Source: Aurantiochytrium sp. KH105
Taxonomy: Eukaryota > Sar > Bigyra > Thraustochytrida > Thraustochytriidae
Assembly (NCBI GenBank): GCA_003116975.1
Contig: BGKB01000055.1
Coordinates: forward strand, 248,001-312,000
DNA length: 64,000 nt
Direction of reading: 5' to 3'
Below, piece after piece: positions 46,410-55,584 of this stretch. The notes beneath the pieces were generated by a model. It made no database searches. It was not told the DNA's origin and was given only the letters and a program-made list of their open reading frames with translations. Every line of letters starts with the position of its first letter. The stretch's first letter is position 1. The position numbers and the translations under genes are program-made.

Positions 46410-49400
46410 CTAATTACCTCCGTTTGCCTTGCGAGCCTTTTTCTTTTGGCGCTGTGTGGTCTTGGTCCCATTACTGCCGGGCACTTTTCGTTTCTGATTT
46501 TTCGAAACGCTGACTGTGACGGTTGCTCGCTTTGACATTTTTTTGGAAGAGTTGCCTCGAACATCTGTGAAACTATCCTCAGACGAGCTGCTATCGTCGG
46601 AATCAGACTCGTTGCCATTCGAAGTTCTCCTTGTCTTCTTGGTGGAAATGCTGACAATCGGACTCTTCACGATGACCCGAGGACTGGACTGTTCTTCGAG
46701 CCGAGTACCAATGCTCTTCTTCGTTTCTGCTGTTCTTTGCTTCGTGTTCTTCTCCTCTTCCTTCTTGTTCTTCTTCTTGGAATCTTTCTTGCCAGTCGTA
46801 CTCACCACGACCTCTGGCCGTTTCTCCGCCTTGCGCTTACTTTGTATTTGCATGTCGTCATCAAAGGGAGCGCTGGCTTCGGAATCGCTACTTTCCATTG
46901 TATCTTGTGATCTTCTCGACGGCTTCCCTTTCTTGACAGTTGTCACAATGCTTTTACCCGTCTGCGGCTTTGACTTTTGGTCCGCCAGATTCACTGCCTT
47001 GGCTTCGGGCGCAGGCTTCTCGTCCTCCTTTGTCTTGAGCTGCTTCTTTTTCTTCTTTATTGTTGAGACAATAGCGCGACTCGATTTTCGAAGCGAATCT
47101 AAATCCAATGACGACGCGCTTGACTCTGATGAGCTTGACATCATGGAATAGGAACGTTGACGTCCGCCCGCTTGCCGACGACGAACCACGATAGACCTTG
47201 GAGTACTTGCTAGTTTCCCATTTTTCTTAGGGACGGGGGTTGCTGCTCCCCGTGACGCATCCGCCATGTCGTTGTCACTTTCACTGTCGTCATCGTTATT
47301 GCCATGGCCTCCATCGAATGAAGGGGCAACGACCTTGCCGTCGCTTGCGCTATCCTCGTCACTTCCACGGGCAGCCATTTCTTCCTCGTCCACCAGATCC
47401 GTCTTTGTTGCTGACAAAGACTTTCGCGATCTGACACTCTTGCTCGAAGGTGTTTGGTGGGTTTCCGCTTGGGATCCACTCGTTACCGAAGTTGCAGACG
47501 CGGATGATGACGAGGAAGATGAGGATTCGTTGTCGCTGTCCGACTCACTTTCCTTGTCAACACCTTGTCCGCTTGCCTTCTGTGCGTCGACCTTTGCATT
47601 CGCAAGTTTGGTATCTGCTTCGTCACTTTCATCGCTTTCGCTCTCAGCTTCCTGTTCGTCACTTTTGCCTTGAATTTCCTTGGCGCGGTTCTTGCTATTG
47701 TCTTCACTACTTTTTTCGTCGCGATCGTTATCATTTTTATCTGGGTCGGACGTTTTTGCTTTCGCAAAATTCGCGGTTTTTTCTTCTTCCTCATCGCTGT
47801 CATCACTTTCCTCTTCTTCAAACTTTGCTTGAGATGTCTTCTTGCCATTTGATCTGACATTGGCGTCTTCCTCTTCCTCTTCCTCTTCCTCGTCGCTGTC
47901 AGCACTTTCCTCTTTATCCGACTTTGCTTGAGACGACTTCTTGTCAGTTGCCTTGACATCGGCATCTTCCTCGTCCTCGTCGCTGCTATCGTCGCTGCTG
48001 TCATCGCCATCTTCATCATCAGCCTTTGCTTGAGATGTCTTCTTGTCGTTTGCTTTGACATTGGCGTCTTCCTCTTCCTCGTCGCTGTCACTGTCATCGC
48101 TTTCGCCTTCGTCTTTGGACTTTGTTTGAGGAGTCTTTTTGTTCTTTGCTTTGACACTGGCGTCACCCTCTTCCTCGTCACTGTCATCGCTGCTGTCATC
48201 GCTGTCTTCGTCTTCAGACTTTGCATGAGATGTCTTCTTGTCGTTTGCTTTGGCATTGGCGTCTTCCTCTTCCTCGTCGCTGTCATCGCTGCTGTCATCG
48301 CTATCTTCGTCTTCAGACTCTGCTTGAGAAGCCTCCGTTCTGGTCGCTTTGACAGTGGCGTCTTCCTCTTCCTCTTCCTCTTCCTCTTCCTCTTCCTCTT
48401 CCTCTTCCTCGTCGCTATCGCTGTCCTCACTTTCGTCTTCTTCAGCACTTGCAATTGTTTTGGAAGCCTCCTTCGTCTTGGCAATTTCAGATTCATCTTC
48501 TTCTTCATCCTCGTCGTCGCTGTCGTCGTCGTCGTCGCTTCCGTCACTGTCCTCATCGCTGCTTTCCAGGACCTTCTTTTTAGAAACTGCCGCTTTGAGT
48601 TTTGCCTTTGCTTTTGAAGTGGGGGCATCTTCGTCGCTCGCCTCACTGCTACTGTCATCGCTGTCATCATCATCATCATCATCGTCTTCTTCTTCTTCTC
48701 CTCTTTTTCCAGCGTTTCGCATTGAAGCTTTGTCTGCTTTCGAAACCTCTGTTGTGCCCAATTCAGAGTCTGAATCGCTCGAGTCGCTCGCTTCATCGGC
48801 GATGTCTTCGTCTGTGGTGGCTTCGGCGACCTGGGTTTCTGGCGATTTGTGGCGCGGCTGTGTTAATGGCTCTTCTTCGCCTTCATCTTCAGAGGGATCA
48901 GAGACAATCTCGCTCGTAATTTTGACGCGAGGCTGAGAAGAAGGAACCTGAGTACTTGCGTTGAAAGATGTAGCCGGAATGACGGATTGTTGCAGCTTGG
49001 AAGAAAAGCGTTCCTTGGGTGCGTAAAGGTTGACTAAATAAGAGATTGTGATTGTAAGTGGCGTTCCGTCCACGAAAACTTTCAAGACGAGTTTCTCGAA
49101 AGATTTGAGTCCAATGCCCAAAAGGTCAAAGAAGAGATCACAGCGGCCATCTTTGGCTTCTGCTTCCGTGTCAATGGTCACTTCCATTGCTTCGGACCGG
49201 AGTTCCGCATCAAAGCGAGACTGTTCGGGTCTGCGCAACTGCAAGGTGGCCCTGACGTCATGAGTGTAGCCCCTACGTCCGAGTGCCTCAAAGTCGTGGG
49301 CACTCACCAGGACAGGAAAGCCGTCAGCCTCTTCGGCGTGAAGATCAAGAAAAAGAATTGTCATCTTCAGGGCACGAAGCGAGTTGAGACGTCCACTCAG

Positions 49401-50822
49401 AATGTCCTTTGTGAACGGTGTATCGTTGGCGGGCAAGGCCATTGTCACCTCACGTTCGCCGCGATCAAAAGAGGCAACCGACCTGTGCAGAGAAAGCCCC
49501 TGCAACATCTCAAATTTTTCCTCGCGTAGCAGGAACGGCTCGTCACTGTTGTCGCCTAGAACTGTTCGGCCAGTGAGCTGCGCGTACAAATCAGCAAACA
49601 TGGCCATCTCCGCAGCTTCGCTCGTGTTTTTCCAAATGTCAGGATAGCAGCGCTGGATCACGGACCAGAGCGGCCTTGACACCGAGAATTTGTACATGCA
49701 ATGCGTGCACAAGGGTGCGCGGCAATTCGGGCAAACCACGAGGCCAGTCTTGGAACTCTTTAGCTCGAGCAACGTACGGACGAGACAACTTCGGCAAAAA
49801 GCGTGGCCACAGGGGGTGCACACAGGTTTGACCATGATCCCCAGGCACAAATTGCAAGTAAGATCGTCATCAAGAGCACCCGTGCTGAGAACGCGATAAT
49901 CCAGCGCCGTGTCAGGCTGGTCCTCTGCGCCCTCTACGTCATCAATGCGGTCGCCAAATCCATACTCGCGCCGAATGGCGTCCATCGACATGGGCGCGTC
50001 GTCATCGTCGGTTTCGCTTTCTGAGGATTCTGACCCACGTCGCTTTATCGGCAACTCTTGTGAGCGTTTTGCATTTGTGATTGATGCTTCGCTCTCACTT
50101 TCACTTTCGCTTTCGGAGTCGGACTGGGCCACTTTCCGCAGCTTCTTCTTGGGCTTTGTCTTTGTATCGATCCCATTTGAGGCTGCGCTCTTGGATCCAT
50201 TTTGACGTTGGCGAGAACTTTTCTGATCTTGCTTTCGCTTGACACCTCCACGGACTTTTGTCTCTTCGTCTGCACTGCTCAGCTCCATTTCGGAGTCGGA
50301 CGCAACCTCCTCTTCTTCCTCCTCTTCGCTGTCGTTTTCGTCTTCGCTGTCATCTTGGTCGCTTTCACTTTCTTGTTCTGCTGCTGCTGCTTCATCCTCG
50401 TCACTTTCTTCTTCGTTCTCACTGCTGCTTTGTTCTCCACTTTCATCTTCTTCGGCCTCTTCTTCGAACATGCTGTGTGGGTTACTACTTTCGTTCATGT
50501 CCTCATCCTCGTCGTTTTCATCGTCGTCGTCGTCGTCTTCGTCGAGCAAGACTTTTTTCCTTTCCAGCGTCGCGCTTCGTTTGCGAGATTCTTGTGACTC
50601 TTCCGACGACGACGCATCGCTTTCGTCGTTGTCGCTGTCGTCCTCCTCCTCCCTTCGCGCTCGTGCTTCGTGTCGCCTGCCCTTGGGTTTCGCGCCGTTC
50701 GTGCGGGCCTTGGCCTCGCCGGCCTCGCCTCTTCTCGCCAAAGCTGCCAAGGCAGCCTGACGCGCCCTCTTCTTGCGGGTCTCCGCATCTTCTCGCCGCG
50801 CCGCGCCTTCGCGCGGCCCCAT
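46410..50822 (-). CDS. RING-finger protein with large acidic tandem repeats
   Basis: A 1470-aa single-exon protein. A basic N-terminus is followed by Asp/Glu/Ser-rich stretches. A C3HC4 RING at about residues 323-365 starts CNLC (C323, C326), then CTPCGHAFCRSC and CPNCRAPLC, which predicts E3 ubiquitin ligase activity. Residues 370-620 form an unassigned globular region (VSAHDFEALGRRGYTHDV, FFDLLGIGLKSFEKLVLKVF). About residues 800-1020 are six to seven tandem units of roughly 33 residues, with consensus EEDANVKANDKKTSQAKSED plus an Asp/Ser tail. The C-terminal 400 residues are Ser/Lys-rich with SDSDD casein-kinase-2-like sites. Very acidic repeats next to basic tails resemble histone-binding or nucleolar proteins, so a nuclear chromatin-linked ligase is likely. 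The complementary strand reads as false hydrophobic repeats. Confidence 0.85.
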   Translation of the reverse strand: MGPREGAARREDAETRKKRARQAALAALARRGEAGEAKARTNGAKPKGRRHEARARREEEDDSDNDESDASSSEESQESRKRSATLERKKVLLDEDDDDDDENDEDEDMNESSNPHSMFEEEAEEDESGEQSSSENEEESDEDEAAAAEQESESDQDDSEDENDSEEEEEEEVASDSEMELSSADEETKVRGGVKRKQDQKSSRQRQNGSKSAASNGIDTKTKPKKKLRKVAQSDSESESESESEASITNAKRSQELPIKRRGSESSESETDDDDAPMSMDAIRREYGFGDRIDDVEGAEDQPDTALDYRVLSTGALDDDLTCNLCLGIMVKPVCTPCGHAFCRSCLVRTLLELKSSKTGLVVCPNCRAPLCTHCMYKFSVSRPLWSVIQRCYPDIWKNTSEAAEMAMFADLYAQLTGRTVLGDNSDEPFLLREEKFEMLQGLSLHRSVASFDRGEREVTMALPANDTPFTKDILSGRLNSLRALKMTILFLDLHAEEADGFPVLVSAHDFEALGRRGYTHDVRATLQLRRPEQSRFDAELRSEAMEVTIDTEAEAKDGRCDLFFDLLGIGLKSFEKLVLKVFVDGTPLTITISYLVNLYAPKERFSSKLQQSVIPATSFNASTQVPSSQPRVKITSEIVSDPSEDEGEEEPLTQPRHKSPETQVAEATTDEDIADEASDSSDSDSELGTTEVSKADKASMRNAGKRGEEEEDDDDDDDDSDDSSSEASDEDAPTSKAKAKLKAAVSKKKVLESSDEDSDGSDDDDDSDDEDEEEDESEIAKTKEASKTIASAEEDESEDSDSDEEEEEEEEEEEEEEEEDATVKATRTEASQAESEDEDSDDSSDDSDEEEEDANAKANDKKTSHAKSEDEDSDDSSDDSDEEEGDASVKAKNKKTPQTKSKDEGESDDSDSDEEEEDANVKANDKKTSQAKADDEDGDDSSDDSSDEDEEDADVKATDKKSSQAKSDKEESADSDEEEEEEEEDANVRSNGKKTSQAKFEEEESDDSDEEEEKTANFAKAKTSDPDKNDNDRDEKSSEDNSKNRAKEIQGKSDEQEAESESDESDEADTKLANAKVDAQKASGQGVDKESESDSDNESSSSSSSSASATSVTSGSQAETHQTPSSKSVRSRKSLSATKTDLVDEEEMAARGSDEDSASDGKVVAPSFDGGHGNNDDDSESDNDMADASRGAATPVPKKNGKLASTPRSIVVRRRQAGGRQRSYSMMSSSSESSASSLDLDSLRKSSRAIVSTIKKKKKQLKTKEDEKPAPEAKAVNLADQKSKPQTGKSIVTTVKKGKPSRRSQDTMESSDSEASAPFDDDMQIQSKRKAEKRPEVVVSTTGKKDSKKKNKKEEEKNTKQRTAETKKSIGTRLEEQSSPRVIVKSPIVSISTKKTRRTSNGNESDSDDSSSSEDSFTDVRGNSSKKMSKRATVTVSVSKNQKRKVPGSNGTKTTQRQKKKARKANGGN
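47760..48415 (-). repeat. Tandem approximately 100-bp coding repeats (acidic units)
   Basis: Six to seven units each encode about 33 residues (DANVKANDKKTSQAK core flanked by Glu/Asp/Ser runs) inside the RING protein gene. Unit lengths vary by several codons through changes in the Glu/Ser runs. Confidence 0.85.
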
Positions 50823-51084
50823 CTCTCCTCCCCCTCTTCCGCCACGCGCTCCGGCACCTGCTCGCGCTCAAACTCCGCGCCCTCCACCTCGTCAGGTCCT
50901 CGCGGCCAGCAAGCAGCTCGTGGTCGCCAGCGATGCTATCCGAGCGGCCTCTCGCCGCGCCTCTTCCCGCGCTCGCCGCGCTGCGGCCCTCGCCGCGCGT
51001 CCTCCGCCCGGTCCGCACGTACGCGCCCGCGCGCACGCGCTCGCGGTCGCCGGCGATCCGGGTCTGCGCGTCCAGCCGTGCCGC

Positions 51085-51165
51085 GTTTGGACTCGGGTTT
51101 GGACTCGGGTTTGAACCCGGGTTTGAACTTGGGTTTGAACTTGGGTTTGAACCCGGGTTTGAACG
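51085..51165. repeat. Tandem 12-bp repeat (TTTGAACCCGGG type)
   Basis: Six to seven units read GTTTGGACTCGG, GTTTGAACCCGG or GTTTGAACTTGG. Confidence 0.85.
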
Positions 51166-51274
51166 CAAGCCTCGATCATCGCAAGGCAAAGCAGGGCGAA
51201 CGAAGCAAGCACGGCGAGCACAAGCAGACCCCGAACCCCCGCGCCCTCGCGTACGCGTACGCGCCCGCCGTCGC

Positions 51275-51312
<38 letters not shown>
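51275..51312. repeat. (CAG)n trinucleotide tract
   Basis: Twelve consecutive CAG units, noncoding here by my gene model. Confidence 0.88.
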
Positions 51313-51313
<1 letters not shown>

Positions 51314-51689
51314 GCGCCGGGAGCAGAGGCCGCTCGCGGTCGCGTCTGCGCGCGGCGGCTCGACGCGCGTCTTGGGCGCCAGAGTGGCGGCGCGCGGAGC
51401 TGGGTTCCACGACGCGCGCGAGAGGCGAGGAGCTGCTCGCGCGGGAGGACCTCGAGCGCGCGGCAGGAGCAGCAGGAGGCGGAAGAGGAAGAGGAACGGG
51501 AAAGTATAGTCGAGGAGGCCGCCTCGAAACCGGGTCCGCGCGGCGCGGCGTTGACGCTGTCTCGAGTGGAGAAAAGTCTGCCTCCGACGAAGTCTGCTTG
51601 CTTGCCGGAGCTGGAGCTGCGCGAGCAAGAGAAAGAGCAGCACGCGCACGAGGAGGACGAGGAGAAAAGGGGGGATAACGAAGAGTAGA

Positions 51690-53654
51690 ATGCGTGTGTT
51701 AACGACGCTTGCGGGGCTGATGCTCGCGTCGGTATTAATGCTGGCGCAAGCGAAAGTCGGAAATGACATTGAAACCTGCGGGCTGTCTGGCGACGACGCA
51801 GCGTGTACCGACGAACAGCTCTTAGAGCAGCTTGAGGAACTCGAACAAGTGGAACTTCATGAAGAGGACCCTGACGCAATCAAGAAATACTCAGACTACA
51901 AAGAGGAAGACTATCCACCGTATCGAAGGCGAGAGAGCGAATCGTTGGAAGAATGGCGAGAGCGCCGCGCGCGAGAACAACTGGAAGCCGCCAAGGAAAA
52001 GGTACGCAAGAGAAGGGAAGAGCGAGAAGCCAATCAGACGGAGGTGAATGGGTTCTTTCGACGCACTCTCGGTTTGCCCCTTCATGACATTCGTTTCACA
52101 CTTGGCCTCGGTGTCTTCATGTCAATCTTTGTCTTCTTTATGAACCTCGCGTACCAATACGAGGTTGACCGGAAAAATGATCCCGAAGGAAAGCGAGAAC
52201 AAGCATCAGAGAACCACATGCATTCGCTCGCAGCGCTGCATCTCTTTCGGGAGCAAGGGCCGGTCTGGGTCCCTCTGGATATTCTCAATCGCATCGAAAA
52301 CATTCTCTATGAAGACCTGTACGACTGGAAAGACGGGTACAGCCAGGACGGCTCACTTTTGGTTGACCTTGGCTTCCTCTTGCGTTTTTACCGCGCGAGT
52401 CGGCGCCGCGAAGGCTTGCAAGCTCTTCGTCGACGCCAGCGTTTCCATCAAGGACAACTGCAGCCTGGTTCGCAGCTTCGAGGCGGTGCACAATGGCATG
52501 CTAACGAGACGAGTATTCTCGGAACTGCGTACCGCGTCAACAAAACTCTGCGCTCGCGCGGCGCATTGACACTGCGACTTCTCGTTCACGGACCCGATTC
52601 CAAGGACGATGTCTTGCTGGACGAAGAGGACATGCGCGTTGTCGTGGACCACTTGACCCAGACGCTGGTCATTTGTCTTTGCTCGTCGCAACGTGAGGAA
52701 ATGCGGGACCTCGTTTCCTGCATGGCGCGCCATGTGCGTCGGCCCGAGACTTCTCTAAGTACGGTTGCAATGGCTCCTGGTTCCGAACCAGTGTATGTCA
52801 TCAAAGCGGTTGCAAAGAGATTGAAAAAGCTGGAGGACAAGCTCCTTCGAGGCAAGGTGGCCGAGCTCATTCAGGAGTATGAAGATTTTCAAGTCCAAGT
52901 GACGGGTTGCGGTTTATGCGGATCCGTGGCAGTGGCCCTGGTCGCTGCAGTGTACGCAGTACCAGTAGGCGCACACCAAGAGTGGGCCTTTGTTGGAGAC
53001 CGCAGGAAGCTTTCCGCCCTAGTCTTTGGCCCTGTGCCGGCCGTCGCGGGCCTACAAGAGTCTTCCGAGGCGACAGATCGCGTCATTTCCTTTATCAACG
53101 ATGCCGACCTCTGGCCGCGGCTGACCCCAATTGCCCTGCGCAGGATTAAGCTTCTTTTTGCAGAGCTTGATAGCGTCGCGCCAGCATCTGAACGACTGGA
53201 ACAATTGCTGGAAAAGACGACGGATCCAGAGTCACGAGATGCCGTGCGCGAGCTCGTGGACCAGCATTCCGGTATATTCACTCCCGTGAGCAAAGAGGAG
53301 CAGAGTGTTCTCGACGGCATTCCCGACGTCCGACATGTGGGCCGCGTCATTGTTTTGCAACGGCAAATTGACAGATCTGATAGCTTTGCCAATCTTCAGG
53401 GGGAAGATGATCTCAATATTGATGACGAAGATGAGGATGCTGATCAAATCACAGAGGAGGATAAAGATCTCGCTGACGAGGAGGAAGAAGAGGAAGGCGA
53501 AGAAGAGGCACAAACAGAAGCCGTCAAGTTTGGGTGGCATGAGGTCAACGCTGGTACCGCGGCGCGTTTGAGTCTCTTTGCCGCAGCAGACTGCATTACC
53601 TGTCATGACGCAATGAGGTATGAGGTGGCCTTGAAAAAAGCTGTCGACTGTTGA
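51690..53654 (+). CDS. Membrane-anchored class 3 lipase-like protein (likely pseudoenzyme)
   Basis: A 654-aa protein with a signal peptide (MRVLTTLAGLMLASVLMLAQA), a Glu/Arg-rich region and one membrane segment near residues 135-155 (LGLGVFMSIFVFFMNLAY). A class 3 (diacylglycerol lipase-type) alpha/beta-hydrolase region follows: VVVDHLTQTLVICL (equivalent to VVVDHSTKTVVVAIRGT), then VTGCGLCGSVAVAL in place of VTGHSLGGGVAALL, then FINDADLWPRL. Position 408 is glycine where GHSLG has its nucleophile serine, so hydrolase activity is probably lost. D471/D473 lie where the acid or calcium-site residue is expected. Residues about 237-270 look frameshifted: the +1 frame there has far better GC3 and protein character, returning to frame near 52,500. 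The C-terminus is acidic, ending in CITCHDAM. Confidence 0.72.
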   Translation: MRVLTTLAGLMLASVLMLAQAKVGNDIETCGLSGDDAACTDEQLLEQLEELEQVELHEEDPDAIKKYSDYKEEDYPPYRRRESESLEEWRERRAREQLEAAKEKVRKRREEREANQTEVNGFFRRTLGLPLHDIRFTLGLGVFMSIFVFFMNLAYQYEVDRKNDPEGKREQASENHMHSLAALHLFREQGPVWVPLDILNRIENILYEDLYDWKDGYSQDGSLLVDLGFLLRFYRASRRREGLQALRRRQRFHQGQLQPGSQLRGGAQWHANETSILGTAYRVNKTLRSRGALTLRLLVHGPDSKDDVLLDEEDMRVVVDHLTQTLVICLCSSQREEMRDLVSCMARHVRRPETSLSTVAMAPGSEPVYVIKAVAKRLKKLEDKLLRGKVAELIQEYEDFQVQVTGCGLCGSVAVALVAAVYAVPVGAHQEWAFVGDRRKLSALVFGPVPAVAGLQESSEATDRVISFINDADLWPRLTPIALRRIKLLFAELDSVAPASERLEQLLEKTTDPESRDAVRELVDQHSGIFTPVSKEEQSVLDGIPDVRHVGRVIVLQRQIDRSDSFANLQGEDDLNIDDEDEDADQITEEDKDLADEEEEEEGEEEAQTEAVKFGWHEVNAGTAARLSLFAAADCITCHDAMRYEVALKKAVDC

Positions 53655-54044
53655 CTGTGTTTTTAGATTCATGATGTCAGAAAGGAATGTATACGATCGA
53701 ATAATATTGCAATGTTCTAGAACCGATATTGCGACGGTGCAACTTGAGCATGCGATCGACATCGATAAAAAATGGAGTCTAAAGAATGCCTGAAAGACAA
53801 GTTCCTTTGCTGGTCGACAAAAGGAAGACCCGAGTTTTGTTCTTGCATGAGAGTCTCGATCATTGTCGTGCCACGAATGAAAGACGTTGTGTCTCGCTCG
53901 CAGTGACAAATGAAATACAGCAGAGTCTTGCACTGCTCAGATCAGGTCAGAACTAGACAATGCATTGTAAATTTTCAGGTCATCTGAAGGAGGGAGAAGA
54001 GTTGGCCTGAAGAAGGACGTTTGACATGGCATCCGCAATCGAGC
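53655..54044. other. 3' spacer between the lipase-like gene and the ARM pseudogene
   Basis: AT-richer convergent spacer with no gene or repeat seen. Confidence 0.5.
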
Positions 54045-55282
54045 TCAGATGAAATGTGACTGTCTCCATGGCGGATGTTTCGACGAGTTTTGATATGGTG
54101 AGCGCCGCTGTCGATAGCGATTCAAATGATTTAAAGCGCTCTCGACAGCGTGCAAGGCGCCCTGATAACGAAGAATTATCTTCACAGACGGAACACGAGA
54201 GAGAATGCTGAGGACTCTGCACGCTTCTCCTGAACAGGCTTGCTCACGGAATGCGCGCGCATCGCTGTGACGATCTCGCTTCCTAATCCAAACTCTTGCC
54301 CGAGAAACGTTGCAATGCGGTCTTTGGCTGCGAGTTGACCGAGAACTTTGCATGCGCTCCTTTGCAAGTTTTCGTTTTCCGAATGTGCGCGCATAACAGT
54401 ATCGATCTCGTTGCTGACCTTTGACACTTGCTCAAAAGTGAGTGTCTCGTTGACACCGTTATGAGCAAGATTCCAGTCTGTTCCGCATTCCTTCCTTTGG
54501 ATCGCTGCAACCCCAAGATGCGCACGTGTGGCCGCGACGATCGCCTCGGTGGCCTCCAGGTCTTGCCTCAGAATCGCTCTGTTGCGGTCATTGGCTGCAA
54601 GACGTTCAAGTGCCCAGCATGCAACCTCTTGGACGTCTGCACTTCCGGGATGCATACGCATGGCCGCAACGATCTCGTTGCCGACCTCGAGCTCTCCTCC
54701 GAGGATCTCCTTGTTACGAACATTTGCTGCGAGAACCACAACAGCGAAGCATGCGATTTCCTGAAGATTTGCGCTCCCCAGATGGTCACACATGGCCGCG
54801 ACGATGTCTCTGCCGACTTCGAGCTCTTGCCCGAGGATCGCCTTGTTGTGATCGTCGGCTGCGAGAACTACAAGAGAAGAGCATGCGTCTTCCTGAACAT
54901 CTGCGCTCCCTGGATTGCTGCGCACAGCCGAAACAATTTCGGCGCTGTTTTTCAACTTTAAGCGACCGAGGCCGTTCCTCTCAAATGGCAGAATTCCAAT
55001 TAAAAGCCAAAAGAGAGAGCCCAAGATGGTGTATCTTGTCAACTTCCAACACGTTCTCATGATTGCAGTACTTGATTCTCTCGATGCTCTCCAGCTGCGC
55101 CTGTGTTTCTGATTTGTTGTAGCTTTTCTGGAAGGTCGTCCTCTTGACCATGTCTTAACAGCAAGTGAACAGGACATCCTCGTAGAGCCTAACTGCAAGT
55201 CGATCCAATGGTCCAGCTTTGACTGTGGGGCAGGCGTGACGAGAATCCACATCACAATAGCACGTGGCGCAGACTGCAGCAT
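54045..55282 (-). pseudogene. Decaying armadillo-like repeat gene (frameshifted paralogue)
   Basis: A 366-codon frame (54182-55282) encodes an odd N-terminus with a hydrophobic stretch (YTILGSLFWLLIGILPF), then six units of the same 42-residue ARM-like repeat as the gene upstream (AILGQELEVGRDIVAAM, HPGSADVQEVACWALERL). The fourth and fifth units are degenerate, and the frame ends in QEKRAESSAFSLVFRL. Homology to the intact paralogue's C-terminus continues in other frames. One frame has ACRVLSILSRVPSVKIILRY then QGALHAVESALNHL (paralogue: ACEALCKLSQDLSVRRLLRE then QGALPAAESAADQF). A third has SFESLSTAALTISKLVET. Two frameshifts therefore break the 3' end. Sequencing error is the alternative explanation. 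Confidence 0.62.
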
Positions 55283-55584
55283 ATTTCGTCAGCAGCAAAA
55301 AAAGAGTCCATGACGATTGACTCAGCGGACAGAGGCGCAGCATCATGTTTGACGAAGCGCAGCGGAAAGCGTGTGAAACGTTCCGGTCCGAGTCTGGGCG
55401 GTACGAATTGGAACTGACGCATCCGTGCAGAACTTTGCACTGCTTACTCAAAAAAACGAGACGCAAATCAGGAAAGTACAGATGTATGAACTGATTTTAT
55501 TCGACCAGAAAGGTCACGCTGGGCGCGATACGATCCCAGTTGCAAAGCTAAGACGTTACACTCACAGTCAGCGCACACGAAGGC
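55283..55584. other. Spacer between the two ARM-repeat genes
   Basis: About 300 bp, 3' of the intact ARM gene and 5' of the decaying copy. No separate feature seen. Confidence 0.45.

Larger units (their letters stand above)
50823..51689. promoter_or_regulatory. GC-rich divergent region (RING / lipase-like)
   Basis: 867 bp between two start codons. The middle is GC-rich and open in several frames but has no protein-like content. It contains a 12-bp TTTGAACCCGGG/TTTGAACTTGGG array and a CAG tract, described separately. Confidence 0.45.

Noticed and set aside
47565..48617. Plus-strand frames that look like repeated membrane proteins (Leu/Val/Ile/Phe-rich)
   Set aside because: They are the complement of the Glu/Asp/Ser repeats of the minus-strand RING gene; GAA/GAC/TCA codons read backwards give hydrophobic codons.
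53232..53933. 233-codon minus-strand frame antisense to the lipase-like gene
   Set aside because: Mostly antisense to the acidic C-terminus of that gene, giving false Phe/Leu/Ile-rich peptides; no independent evidence.
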